Shown here: piece by piece, positions 1 to 10,469 of the stretch | Numbering within the stretch: the first letter of the stretch is position 1 | Layout: the number at the start of each line of letters is the position of its first letter | NCBI GenBank assembly: GCA_963930735.1 | Contig: OZ005742.1 | Location: 172,435,257 to 172,499,256 of the forward strand | Source of the DNA: Dioctria linearis | Taxonomy: Eukaryota > Arthropoda > Insecta > Diptera > Asilidae | Length of the DNA stretch: 64,000 nucleotides | Direction: 5' to 3' | Program-made: the position numbers and the translations under genes | The notes under the pieces: generated by a model | Told to the model about the DNA's origin: nothing | The model's input: the letters and a program-made list of their open reading frames with translations, nothing else | Databases searched by the model: none

Positions 1-128
1 TAGCGGTTCGGTATCGTTTTTCAGTTAGTTGTAATTAGAGAGCTTAATGAGAAGTATCGATCACGGGTGATACTCCTTTTAATTATATCGTCATATAATT
101 TAACGTAATTAAAGAAATAAAGTTTGTT

Positions 129-716
129 TTACAATTGAATTACGCGAGTGTTTTCACTGGATTGCTTTGGGACACGACAATAGACTCCTAACAGTTTTCC
201 CCGCAGATCTTCAAGCTCGTACAGGGAGTTTCCTTTCTTGCTTTTAACCCGACATTTGACAAATCTCCGTCCCAATTTAGCACTGGTCTGCTGTTGGAAA
301 TTGCTCTGGGCAAAATTTCGTCTAAATACCTCTTGACCCACTTTGAAATCGACAGGCTTCGCCCTGAGATTGTAGGCTCGTGAACCCTGTTCGAATGCGT
401 GTTATAAGTTTTCCTGCACTCTCGCACGGATCAATCTCAGTTTGTCCTCAGCATCTACTCTCAACGGGTCATTAAGAGTTCCAAGGCTCCTCAAGATGGA
501 ATAGGAGCTGCCATGTTCAATCATTTGTTGACCGAAAAGTGTTCGATAAGGAGAGAAACCAGTTACTTGGTGGACAGAGCTCCTGAGGGAACTAGCTACT
601 TGGCTTAGTTTCTCATCCCATCTCGTGTGTTCCTTCCGAATATACGCTCTAATCCCTGAAAATAGAGACCTATTTACTCGATCTGAGGCGTTTGCTTGCG
701 GCGAGTAGACTGCTGT
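129..716 (-). pseudogene. Integrase C-terminal half (catalytic third residue and C-terminal domain), frameshifted
   Basis: Continues the integrase of the neighbouring 717-1976 fragment after a frameshift near 715. The first codons read YSPQANASDRVNRSL, matching the integrase signature that normally carries the catalytic glutamate (ERVNR); here the codon at 681-683 is GAT, so Asp replaces Glu. Further on are integrase-like helices (GFSPYRTLFG near 550) and, at 129-341, a basic C-terminal domain containing KVGQEVFRRNF-like and LEDLRGKLLGVY-like stretches. At least one more shift lies between about 341 and 430. Integrase inserts the cDNA copy into the host chromosome. Non-functional as it stands. 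Confidence 0.75.
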
Positions 717-2285
717 TCACATGTGCTTCACCCAATACTTTTCCAGTAATCTGGTAAACTGAGTCGAGCAAAACTGGACTCCATTGTCAGAGACGATCGT
801 TTCCGAGACCCCGAACAGGTGGAACACTTCTGTCTCAATGAATTGGCACACATTGAGTGTAGATGCTTTTCTCGTCGGTTTGAGAATTGGAAATTTAGAA
901 AAGTGATCAGGAACTATCAGAATGCAGACGTTTTCCTTCACTGACCGAGGATATGGACCTAGAAAATCAATGTACAGCTTTTGCCATGGCCGTTCTGTCA
1001 TAGACTGGACTTTCATCGGTGGTCTCAGAATAGTATTGGGAGCTTTCGTTTCCTTACACACGTCACAGGCGCCTACGTAATTTCTGACATCAACTGTCAT
1101 TCGTGGCCAGTACAGATGTCTTCGCAGACGTTCCAGTGTTTTCCCTATACCTCCGTGTGAAGCTGGCGGCGGATCATGAGCCCTTGAAATGACGTCGGTG
1201 ACAAGCCCTCGTGGAATCCAAAGCTTCCAAGCTTCTTCTTCCTGAACCAGATCGCCAGTTCTCGGAACAGTCCGGATGTAAACGAAGTCATCCCTGACGC
1301 AAAGATCTGGTAGTTTGCCAGAAGTCGTTTTAACTTTATGCCTCAGTTCTTCATACTCCAACGAGTTGAAATATGGCGAACTATGGTCAACTTCCGGGCC
1401 AGGATCTTCGTTTGTGGACAGGCTGTCACAATGGATGCATGACAGCGCATCAGGGACGACGTTCAGGCTTCCTTTTCTGTGCTCAATAGTGAAGTGGAAG
1501 CCCTGAAGCTTCAAACTCCACCGTGCAAGTCTACCGCTGAGGTCCTTTTGAGACATCAGCCATTTCAAGCTCGCATGATCAGTCACTATCTTGAACGGCA
1601 TGAGCTCTATGAAGGGCCGGAATTTCTGTACGCTCAAGATTGCGGCTAAGCATTCTTGCTCTGTGACGGTGTAATTTCTTTGTGCTGAGTTCAACTTTTT
1701 CGAAACGTAGGCTATTGGCTTCTCGTGGCCATCGTCATCTAGTTGAATCAGCACTCCTCCAATACCTTGTTGGCTCGCATCGCACTGTATAACGAATGGT
1801 TTGGTGAAGTCTGGACTCACCAGCAACGGAGCAGAAGTAAGTTTTTGTTTGAGAAGATCAAGAGACGTCTGGGCTTCAGGTGTCCATTTGAACTGACTAG
1901 GGTTTTTCAAGGTGTCTGTAATGGAGGCAGTCAAGTCAGCATAGTTCGGGATGAACCGTCTATACCATCCTGCCATACCTAGTAGGCGTGGGGCTTGCCG
2001 AACAGTTTTAGGTGACGGATAGTCAACTATAGCTTAAATTTTGTCAGGGTCAGTTCTCATACCTCCCTTTCCGACAATAAAACCCAAATATTTAGTCTCC
2101 TTGATACAAAACTTTCTCTTCTCAACGTTGATAGTGAGGCCAGCTTTCCTCAAACATCCCGCTACACGGGCTAGTAGCGTGAGATACGTATCGAAGTCTG
2201 ATGACAGAATTAATAAATCGTCTAGATAGACGAGAACATTCTCACGAAGATCGAAAGGAATGACTTTATCCATGAGGCGGCACAT
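717..2285 (-). pseudogene. Pol: RT C-terminal part, RNase H, integrase zinc finger and core
   Basis: One frame interrupted by a single TAA at 2034-2036. The part at 2034-2285 holds the RT active-site motif (VLVYLDDLLIL) and the following thumb-side sequence. The part at 717-1976 begins with the Gypsy connection segment (WYRRFIPNYA), then RNase H (FVIQCDASQQGIGGVL; TEQECLAAI; IVTDHASLKWL; VVPDALS). Next is the integrase HHCC finger (SHGGIG, then CDVCKETKAP) and the catalytic core with two Asp residues (LYIDFLGPY; IVSDNGVQF). The third catalytic residue lies past a frameshift, in the 129-716 fragment. Downstream of protease-RT in the same element. Confidence 0.88.
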
Positions 2286-3909
2286 TGTTTGTGGGGCGTT
2301 GCATAGGCCGATGACCAGGCACTGTAAAAGCGGTCTTCTCTCTGGAATCAGTGTCTAGTGGGATCTGCCAGAATGCGTCTTTCAGGTCCAGGCTCGTTAT
2401 GTAGTTTGCCGGAGGAAGTCGACTCAGAAGTGCGTCTATCTGCGGTAGCGGATAGGCATCCTTCTTCGTAACAGAGTTGACCTTTCTGGCGTCAAAACAA
2501 AGCCGGACCTTTCCAGGCTTCCTTACCAGAACAAATGGAGAACTCCAAGGACTCTGGCTCTCCTCTATCACACACAGTGATAGCATTCGCTCCAGTTCAG
2601 CATCCTTCAAACTTTGTACTGCCGGTGAAATCGGATAAAACCTCTGTTTTATCGGAGCTGCGTCATTTGTTTCAATCTTTTGAGTGACCAATGATGTTTT
2701 TCCCAGGCCTAGAGAGGCGAAAGAGGGGAAAAGCTGTTTTGTGGCTTCTAAGCGTTGCTGGTCGAAACTCGAAAGGATGTGGCAGTCGGTGTCAGAGGTA
2801 GCTATTCCACTTGAATTCACTTCTGCGACTATACCCAGGACATCTGGAGCCAACCCAAATAGACGCCAGAAGTCTATTCCCAGATATAGTGCCTGTGTGA
2901 GCACAGGAACCACGTAAAAACGCACGTTTTGGGTCTTACCACGGGAAGTGACGTCCACGTTCACATGACCATGAACAGTCGTCATGGTACCATTAGCTAC
3001 TTGGACCTGTGTCCGATACTTCTTCCATTCGACATCTGCTTCCGCAAGCTTTTCGAGAGCTCCCTGGCCTAGAATACTGACAGTGACACCACTATCAAAT
3101 AATCCATTCTCAGTTCGCCCGAACAGCTTTACTTCGGCGTACGGTCGAATGTCGTCTGGCACCGACACGGAAATCTGTGCCAGTTTTTTCCTTTCTTGTT
3201 TCATTCGTCGACAGTATTCCCGCCAACGAACAGTTGATCGTTTTCTTTTCGGTCGCATATCCCGATCCGGAAACATTATTTCAGCTAACTCCGCTACTGA
3301 GGAGAAGATCCGGTCTCTTGCTGCTTTGCATTTCTGCAGACGCGTATAATACAGCGTCAGCGGATGTAAAACTGGCTCATGCCCACTCGTCATATCAGAG
3401 CTTGGTGGCCGTCTTAAAACAGAAATGACAGGAGGCCAGATCTCCTGCTCAGTAACTTTGTCAGCTACACGTGCTATAGGTGTCAACGGGACATCGAATA
3501 TTAAAGACTCTTCTAAGGAAGTGTCTAGCAATGTCATGGGCTCCTCAGAAGTCGAAACGGGAGCTTGAAGATCTGCGGAGAAGTCTATTAAGTTCTCCGC
3601 CTCTATCAATGACGTAATCGTACAATCAGATGTATTTCTGATATCATCAGAGTCGCCGAATGATATCGGAGGACATATCAGGGAGTTATCGCTAGTGTCT
3701 GCTAGTGGAGCGGACTTTCCTCCTTGTTCACAGCTTGAACTGGAGTGTTCGATGCATTGATTGCTCGTGATGTCGACGCTGGTCGGAAAGAGGTGGTGGT
3801 ATTCCCGACCCGTCTGAAGTTTTTCTGTTGACATCGAATGCAATCTGGCTTGAAGGCATTCTTTCGTCCACATCCGTAACAGAATACAACTTGTCGTTCC
3901 TGCCGGCAA
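2266..3909 (-). pseudogene. Pol: aspartic protease and reverse transcriptase N-terminal part
   Basis: About 547 codons in the -1 frame relative to gag. The first 230 residues are a hydrophilic linker with a basic patch (RPKRKRSTVRWREYCRRMK). A retropepsin follows, with the catalytic motif FDSGVTVSILG (DSG in place of the more usual DTG) and the distal motif ALYLGIDFW. RT begins with SPWSSPFVLVRKPGKVRLCFD, the palm motif is YITSLDLKDAFWQIPL, and then KTAFTVPG. Just after that, about ten codons that normally hold the conserved F.VMPFGL region are missing and the frame shifts into the 2034-2285 piece (GLCNAPQT). That deletion near 2300 disables RT. The first 208 bases overlap the end of gag. Confidence 0.87.
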
Positions 3910-4898
3910 TCTTGGTAAAAGTGACCGGGCTGGTCACAATTCCAGCAGGTTATATTTTTAGTGGTTGAAATAGCAGATAGTGAGACTTCCTCACTGCGTT
4001 CAGGTGACGTATTCAGTTCAGCCTCAGTTGAATAGCATCCATCCACCTCACTGACTCTTTGTCCGCGATACGCGTTCCAACTACTTGCTGTCGCGATGCG
4101 CTGCTGCGTCGCTTGATTTTGATTCACAAGAATCTTGAGCTGGTGGATGGTGTTTTGTAGGATGTAAACAAATTTTGTTTTGGATCTCTGGCAGTAAATT
4201 TGATTTGACTATTTCCAAAAATTCAACGTCTGGCAACGGGTTCTGCAGTTGGTCTTGTAGCTGTACGTAGCAAATGACTCCCCTGCTTTCTGCTTGCGTA
4301 ACATAAGCTGGACCTTGACCTTAAGGTCGTCTTTTGGCACTCCCCACTCAGCTAATAGAGCTGCTTTCACATACTCCCATGACGGCGTGGAAGTTTGCCT
4401 CAGGAGAGACCAGTACCAGTCCATTGCTGGTCCAGAAAGCAGGGTCGTCATGTGACGCACCAACAGGTCAAAGTCTCCTTCCAAAGCCGAATAAGTCAAG
4501 GCTTCTACTCGAAAAACAAATTCATCGACTGTGAGCCGGGAACTGTCACCGCTGTAGGATATATTCCACCTGCGGATAGGGCTGCCAGAACGTCGCTGTC
4601 CTATGCCTGCAGGGACACGAATAGGTGGTGGTGGTACAATGTTTGGTGCAGGCTGACTTCTAGGCTGACCAAAAGCTGATGAAGGTCGATTAAAGGATTG
4701 TCTATGCAGATTAGGAAAATCGTCAGATGGTCTGGGATTTCCCATAGCCGGAGGAGGTCGTGAGAAGTCTATTGGCGGCATTGCAGCTGCTACTTGCTGT
4801 CGGACACTATTTACTAACTCAGACCGTAATGCACCGAGGCTCTGTTCGAGACCTTCACGCACCAAGTCCTGCATTTGTAAGCGTAAGCCTGCCATCAA
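3702..4898 (-). pseudogene. Gag: capsid-like domain and zinc-knuckle nucleocapsid
   Basis: Gag forms the virus-like particle and packages RNA. The 4209-4898 part has a Pro/Arg-rich lead followed by a retrotransposon Gag domain (LTVDEFVFRVEAL; LLSGPAMDWYWSLL; WEYVKAALLAEWG). A frameshift near 4265 moves the reading into another frame, which stays open for roughly 40 codons, and the original frame resumes by 4127. The 3702-4127 part has a knuckle of CX2CX4HX4C form (CWNCDQPGHFYQDC) followed by a Cys-rich second one (CYGCGRKNAFKPDC) in which the expected His is not at the usual place. ATG at 4893-4895 is the first Met of this segment, but the frame is open back to the TGA at 4950, so the true start may be that of the RING segment. 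Confidence 0.82.
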
Positions 4899-4949
4899 CG
4901 CATCCGTAGCAGGGGAATGGCCTTGAGCTGTACGCGCTGGACTATCCTG

Positions 4950-5336
4950 TCATGGACTCGGGTCTACAAAGGTCCTTGAGTGCCAATCGGGCATTCCTGG
5001 CGAAAAGGATCGTCGACTAGGTGGTGGTAACGTCAACGGAGGCAAGTCATAGGTCGGTGGTGAGTTCAGGTTGACTGACTTAGCGTGCTTCGTGTTCTTC
5101 GGAATGGCACCGGTCTGCTCCGTGAAGTCTTTCATCGTGAGCTGCTGTCTACAGATCGGGCAGTTTGACCGCTCGCCGATCCACACCTTTAAGCAAGCCT
5201 TGTGGAACACATGCTCACAAATCGTTTTCACTGGCTTCCTCGGACCAGACCAGTCTCCTTCTAAACAAATACCGCATTGGTCGGCCCCCTGTACTGTTGC
5301 ACCGAGTGTTGGCGGAGGTGTTCTCATAGTAGCCAT
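4950..5336 (-). CDS. RING-H2 zinc finger segment upstream of and in frame with Gag
   Basis: 128 codons from ATG to TGA. All eight zinc ligands of a RING-H2 finger are present: C21, C24, C40, H42, H45, C48, C59 and C62, with spacing CX2C-X15-CXH-X2-H-X2-C-X10-CX2C. E2-contact features typical of active ubiquitin ligases are also there: Ile after the first Cys pair (CGIC), Trp52 after the sixth ligand, and Pro in CPIC. The rest is Pro/Ser-rich. It lies between the leader and Gag of a minus-strand Gypsy element, and its frame continues into Gag after one TGA (4950-4952) with no other stop before the Gag Met. Known of the family: RING-H2 domains recruit E2 enzymes for ubiquitination. Inference: either an N-terminal Gag domain whose fusion was broken by one mutation, or a separate accessory ORF with termination before Gag. 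Confidence 0.8.
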   Translation of the reverse strand: MATMRTPPPTLGATVQGADQCGICLEGDWSGPRKPVKTICEHVFHKACLKVWIGERSNCPICRQQLTMKDFTEQTGAIPKNTKHAKSVNLNSPPTYDLPPLTLPPPSRRSFSPGMPDWHSRTFVDPSP

Positions 5337-6611
5337 AGTAAGTCAAAATTGGAAAAGGTTTACAAACCAGAGATTTTAAGAAGAATCTCAGAGAAATTAA
5401 AAAAAAAATCCAAAAGTCGAAGCTAACTGGCTCAAAAAAAATCGAAGCTAACGAGCTACTGAATTTAAAAATTTGAAAGTTGGGACAAGACTCTATAATT
5501 CAAAACAATGTCCAAACGTCCGAAGAAGTAAGAAAATTCAAAAACACAGGGATTCGAGAAGTTAATTAAGGCTTCTCAAATCGAGACAATGTATGTACTA
5601 ATGAAATCAATTCAAGTTCAGAATGGTAGCAATTTGAATAAAATTTACTTTCTAGCAGTTCAGTTCAGCGGCTCAAAAAGATTGTGATCAAAACTAACAG
5701 TTTAATCCAGCGTTTCAAAACTGTGAAAAATCAACGAGATCAAAAACAATTCTATCAAAACATTTCTCCTTCACCTCCCGAAGCTAACTCTCAACACAGG
5801 AGGTCAGGTCGTTCTCTCCCTTTCCAGGTCAGAATCCGGACATAGGCAAGCGACGTGAGTGTGTGCATAAAAATATGTGGAGTTCCCACAGAAATCTGGG
5901 AAGAGTCGGGTTGGAGAAGCTAGAGACTGAAAATGATACTAGAGATTCTCCAGCCAGGCAGTTAGCAGTATGCCAGCTCCTGATTACTGAAGGTCTCCAG
6001 CATCACTTCCATCCTCCAACAACTCCTCCCTTCCCCTCCACCTGATCATCGTGTCCATCTGACCTTCCAACCGGTCAGAGTCATGGATCTGGTCAACTAA
6101 TTAGCTGAAAGCCAAAAAGTTGTCTCACAGATTCACGACTCTGTCCAGCCAGTTGGCCAACAGAGACATGTCTCCGTGAGAGCTCACACAAAAAAATTTT
6201 GTGAGGCCACCTGCCATTTCCATGACAGAAGGCCAGCGGGAAAGATCAATTACAAAAAAAATCAAAACTAGACAATTGTTCAGACTCGAGGCTTAACCAT
6301 GGTCAACCCTAGAGTCGAACTTCAATTCAAAATCAAAACTTTCAAAATATTACGTTACTTTAATTAAAAATTTCAAAAACTTTAACACTTTAACTTTACT
6401 TTACTTTCAAACTTTCAATAAAACTTTCAAAAACTTTACGTTACAACAATTTCATACTAACAAGATCAGTCAAACCTCAGGTCCGCATGTATCCTTCACT
6501 AGATATAAGGCTACTGAGTCAAACGATTTAGCTATAAACCAAATGTCGATCTCTCAAGTAGTCTCAGTCCCCAGTGTCAAACACATTTAGACACCGAAGT
6601 TGACTGAGGTC
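5337..6611 (-). other. Untranslated leader of the RING-bearing Gypsy element
   Basis: About 1.27 kb between the primer site and the RING ORF start, AT-rich with many short A runs and no convincing coding potential on the minus strand. Long leaders are usual in Gypsy elements and carry packaging signals, but none can be identified by eye. Short plus-strand ORFs here have no recognisable content. Confidence 0.55.
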
Positions 6612-6629
6612 GCCCCACGTTGGGCGCCA
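6612..6629 (-). promoter_or_regulatory. Primer binding site, tRNA-Lys type
   Basis: On the minus strand it reads TGGCGCCCAACGTGGGGC, an 18-base complement of the 3' end of tRNA-Lys (the Lys1,2 type used by several retroviruses and Gypsy elements). It lies directly inside the putative LTR end, whose last bases on the minus strand are CATAACATAACA at 6633, leaving a 3-base spacer. It marks where minus-strand DNA synthesis starts and fixes element orientation. Confidence 0.85.
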
Positions 6630-6632
6630 TTT

Positions 6633-7200
6633 TGTTATGTTATGTATGTTGATGAGTGATTGATCAGGACGTGAAGTCCAAACTGTCAGCATGAGCTGAC
6701 AGATCACTCGATGACAGCGATAGCACAGGGCGGCTAGCACCTCGGCTAAGGGTGGCGGAGAGTGTGGGGGGAGTTCTCGAAATAACCTGCCGCTTGTCAT
6801 CACCCATAATCAAAAAAAATTCGTGCCTACTTCCAACAAGCCTAGCACACACTCGGTCCTGAAGGGACCCTTAGGTCACTTACCTGCATTCCATGGAAGG
6901 CGCAGATGGCATGCCTTCCTTGCCAAGACCCATCCTCTCATTGACTTTGGGTGGCACAATCGTCCAAAGTCCCTTTGTTGACCTATAGAAAGAGAGAGAG
7001 AGACTAGGCAAGCCTAGACGACCTTGTTCTCACGCGATAGAGGGCTCCGGGATGTGAAGGAAAAAGTAAAAACTCCAGTTCAGATTCCCGTACAATGACA
7101 TATAAATGGTTGTCGTAGGTTAAGAACTGTAGGAGGAGATAGAATCCTACGAAAAAACTGAAGATTACCTCGATGGGCACATCTTCCAAATGTTTGCTTA
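6633..7200 (-). repeat. Probable 5' LTR of the RING-bearing Gypsy element (outer boundary unresolved)
   Basis: The inner end is set by the primer site: on the plus strand it begins TGTTATGTTATG, the complement of an LTR ending in CA. The sequence is GC-richer than its surroundings and has small inverted repeats (TGTCAGCATGAGCTGACA near 6687) and a GA run near 6991. No 3' LTR is available in the window to define the outer end, so 7200 is only a placeholder. Confidence 0.4.
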
Positions 7201-8459
7201 TAACTTTTGATTGTTATTGTTGATAGCACTTAGGGACGTCATTTTGGAAAGGGGACATAATGCGCAAATTTTTTCATGGTTTTGCGAAGTTCGTGGAATG
7301 GTGATATTTCGAATAAATGTGCACTGAAGCGCGACAAACATTTTTGGTGAAATAAAAAATTCTAGAGAAAACTGTTTTTTTTTTAAATAATTGAAAGCAC
7401 AATTATAACTTATTATACATTCTTAGAAAGGCCAATATGTGTTCTTTTAAATAAAGGTTTGAACGTCAGAATCCATTACCTACAATAGAACTTATAATGA
7501 AATTACTCTGAAAAGGTATGCAAATTCTCGAAAATCGATATTATCGATTTACTCGAAAACCAAGCGGAGTTCGATATAAAAGTATCTAGACTTTTTTGAC
7601 CCAAATGACCTCTAATTTCATCCCCTTAAAGGATTAAAGACATTTACGGAACACCCTGTATACAACAAAAAATCCAGAGAAAGTATATTATTCGAAGAAA
7701 CGAAAAAACCTCGCTTTATACAAAAACATAATAAATGTCGACACTTGTAAAACGTATTTATATGTATAAAATTATATTTAACCCTCATGTTAAGAGTTGC
7801 ACCATTTTCCCTTTTTTTCTTTCTAGGTTGTGTATGTTTACCTTACATTAATTGAGTAAACTCTGTACTTTTCTTTTTAATTTTTCTGTCTTTATAAGGA
7901 TTTTTTTTCTTCTTTAAGCTCTCACTATGCATCGCTGAAGAAGCCGCAACATCTCAAATCTTCAACCGTTTGCTCAAATAGCATCCATTTACGTTGTAAA
8001 GTCCAATAATTACTTTAAGTATTTATAAAATTTGCCGAGAAAAATAGCAATTAAGATGTATATTTCGAAATTATATATATGTTGATTATTAAAAATATAA
8101 GAGATCTGCTTTAAATGGATGATATTCTTAGCGAATTAATTTCGAAATCTCTGGGTATGTTTGCCGGAAAAAAAATTCTTTAATTTGTATTTCAAAAGTT
8201 GAGGTTGTTTTTAATAAATTGATACCTAACAGATATGTTCACTATTGCGATATGATTCTGAGTATTATTTCTGTTGTAATAATATAATAATAAAAATAAT
8301 AGTTCATTTACGAGGGCCAACAGAAGTAATCAAAAATATTCATATACATACATTGTTAACCCAAATATTTTATACAGTTCTATACTTTAATACGGGAAAA
8401 ATCAACAAATCGACTAAACATTTTTAAATTTCAGTACAAAAAGAATTATGTTTGTAATA
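7201..8459. other. AT-rich non-coding stretch with an ACACCCTGTA repeat end
   Basis: No gene. At 7650-7665 the sequence ACACCCTGTATACAAC matches the outer motif of a very common class of insect interspersed repeats (same motif inverted near 23691). The rest is A/T-rich with no ORF of recognisable content. Confidence 0.5.
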
Positions 8460-9650
8460 TAATATGGTAAGTAAATATATATTTAAAGTTGACTTACGTG
8501 TCGTCAGTCCCCCGAAGGAGCGTCTTAGAGTTGCTTGTACGACGTTCGAATACTGGAAATAAAGTGGTGAGATTATATTGTGTAAATAAAGGTTTCTTCG
8601 GTCCCCTGAATGATTAGATCTTATTTGTCTATTCGTGAGTCAAACCAGATCACTTTCCAAAAAAAACAATAACAATAAAGACAATAGAAGGGTGGTACCA
8701 TCAGGACCGCTTTGCTTCGCTACACTCTACGATTCGTTCTCCTTGTGGCTAACCGATAGTAAATTCATTCAATTGAGATAATGGCTTATCTAAATGCTTT
8801 AAATTATCATTACGCACTGATTCTCTAAATAATATTAAGTTGTTATCTGCTTTAATATTTCCTCCTGTAGATTAAATTCGAATTTTTCATTTTAAATTGG
8901 GTTCTCACTTAGTATTGGACGGGATCCGGATTCTTGATTCTAAATGGGGCTATCTTGTAGTTCAGTCTAGTATGCTAATTCACCATTCTCTTACTATATA
9001 GCATTAAGCGGCTCTGCCGCAAGTCGAACTTACAATAAATTTAAGGCTTACTTTGCCTAGTTTAGGTCGTGTTAATTCAAGCTCTAATTTCTACTGTACC
9101 CTAGATTCTATTCTTATTTAAAATGCTTTTGTCTTGTTAATTGACGGAATGGAATCTAAGCAATAAAATCTTTAAATATATTTCCTGTGTAACTTGTCTT
9201 CGCTTTCTTTAAACAAAATTATAACCTCTCCCGCACCATCCTGTGGCTGCTTTTTCGTATTCTCGGGGTACCATGTAATTTCTGTTTGTTTTTTTTTTGT
9301 TTCCTTTTCCCTCCTTTTCAGCCACGAGCACTTAACTCCGGGTTCTCCTGTGTCTCCTTGAAAATTGCCGTACACGCCTGGCGACCTTCTTTTCTTATCC
9401 CGTAAAATCTCCGTTTCCAGCCTCAATCTCTGTACCTTTTCAATTTTTTTTTCAAATCCCTGGACACAATAGAATAATTATACTCGACTTTTTCTTTCGA
9501 TTACAAAACTTTTTACCTCTTTTTTTATTTTTATTTTAGAAACAAAATTCGCCAATCCATTCAGTCTATCACACAGTCCCGGAAAAACTTGTCACCGACT
9601 TCTTCTTCTTTTTATCTGTCACGTCGACATGGCGCCTGAACGTGAGGAAA
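8460..9650 (+). repeat. Possible LTR relic with a primer-site-like sequence
   Basis: A region with LTR-like features: AATAAAG and AATAAAGG near 8558-8591, moderate GC, and an abrupt end ...GTCGACA followed directly by TGGCGCCTGAACGTGAGG (9632-9649), which looks like a variant of a TGGCGCC primer site. I see no second copy and no coding region after it. An 84-codon minus-strand ORF at 9172-9426 is present but unrecognised. Could also be unrelated unique sequence. Confidence 0.25.
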
Positions 9651-9864
9651 TGCAATTCTCTCGGTCGGGTGCGTTCGCTTTCCGCTGTGGACAGCAGCCG
9701 ATATACACGCTATAGTACGTGTAGCATATTGCTATATACAATACGCTACGACCATAACAGGCTTCAGAAATAGGTCACCCAATGTAGATACACTTTTCAA
9801 TCCATATCGTGAAGTATTGTCAACAGTATGTGCCAGTTTCTCCCATTTGGAGTATTTTTCATAA

Positions 9865-9925
9865 TGTTATATGTTATGTATTATGTCATATGTCATATGT
9901 CATTTGTGTTACGTCATATGTTATG
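9865..9925. repeat. Short tandem repeat (TGTCATA-like)
   Basis: Roughly seven imperfect copies of ATGTCAT/ATGTTAT, such as TATGTCATATGTCATATGTC. Simple microsatellite. Confidence 0.8.
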
Positions 9926-10469
9926 GCCCAATATGAGTAAGATTCTTCATGCAGCCAAGGGCGCATTTTAGAGAAATAATTAGCAATTGCTAAACAGTAA
10001 CCTCGCATGGTACTGTTTTGCAACTGCTGGTTATTTCGCTGATTAGCTCAACAGCTGGCTACGATGAGCGCTTAGTGGAGCAATCGACGATTATGATGAC
10101 AATTAACCTCACATAGTAATTGTTATGTAAAGCGATTGTTTACTATTAAGCGACTCAGGTGTTGCAACCGGTAGACAAGGTTGTTGTCGTCTGTTTACAT
10201 CCGCGTAGTGAGCAAAGAAAGCCTGGCGACAGTGTGAATGGTGGGTTGGTGTTAGTGTGAGTTAAAGAAATTAAGTGTAAGCATGTTGTTGAGATTTTTC
10301 AAAAAACCAAAATATTATTCATATAAATATCTTTGTTTCTTTTTATTTTCTCCCATCTCTTTTACTATTTACTATATTTATTTATAACATATGATATTTT
10401 TGTCGTAAATGAATTACGAATATGGCTGCTAGAAAAAATAGTAGAGATAGAGGAAATAAAGCCATATAA
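9926..10469. other. Unassigned non-coding stretch
   Basis: Moderately complex sequence, less AT-rich than its flanks (about 10000-10290), with no ORF, no repeat partner in this window and no recognised element signal. Confidence 0.4.

Larger units (their letters stand above)
129..6632 (-). mobile_element. Ty3/Gypsy-type LTR retrotransposon with a RING domain (internal region)
   Basis: Read on the minus strand this is an ordered retroelement: primer site at 6612-6629, 1.3-kb leader, RING-H2 segment, Gag, protease, reverse transcriptase, RNase H, integrase. The order RT-RNase H-integrase is that of Ty3/Gypsy elements. Gag pieces and the RING share one frame (codon starts at 4127, 4898 and 5336 agree modulo 3), while protease-RT lies in the -1 frame with a 208-base overlap, a common Gypsy arrangement. 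Pol ends at position 129. Positions 1-128 should hold the polypurine tract and start of the 3' LTR, but I could not match them to the other end, so the LTRs are unresolved. Stops and frameshifts in gag, RT and integrase show a dead copy. Confidence 0.88.

Noticed and set aside
717..3428. Plus-strand ORFs of 62-121 codons opposite pol
   Set aside because: Antisense shadows of the protease-RT-integrase frames.
9172..9426. 84-codon minus-strand ORF
   Set aside because: No recognisable domain, isolated, and charged/low complexity; could be chance.
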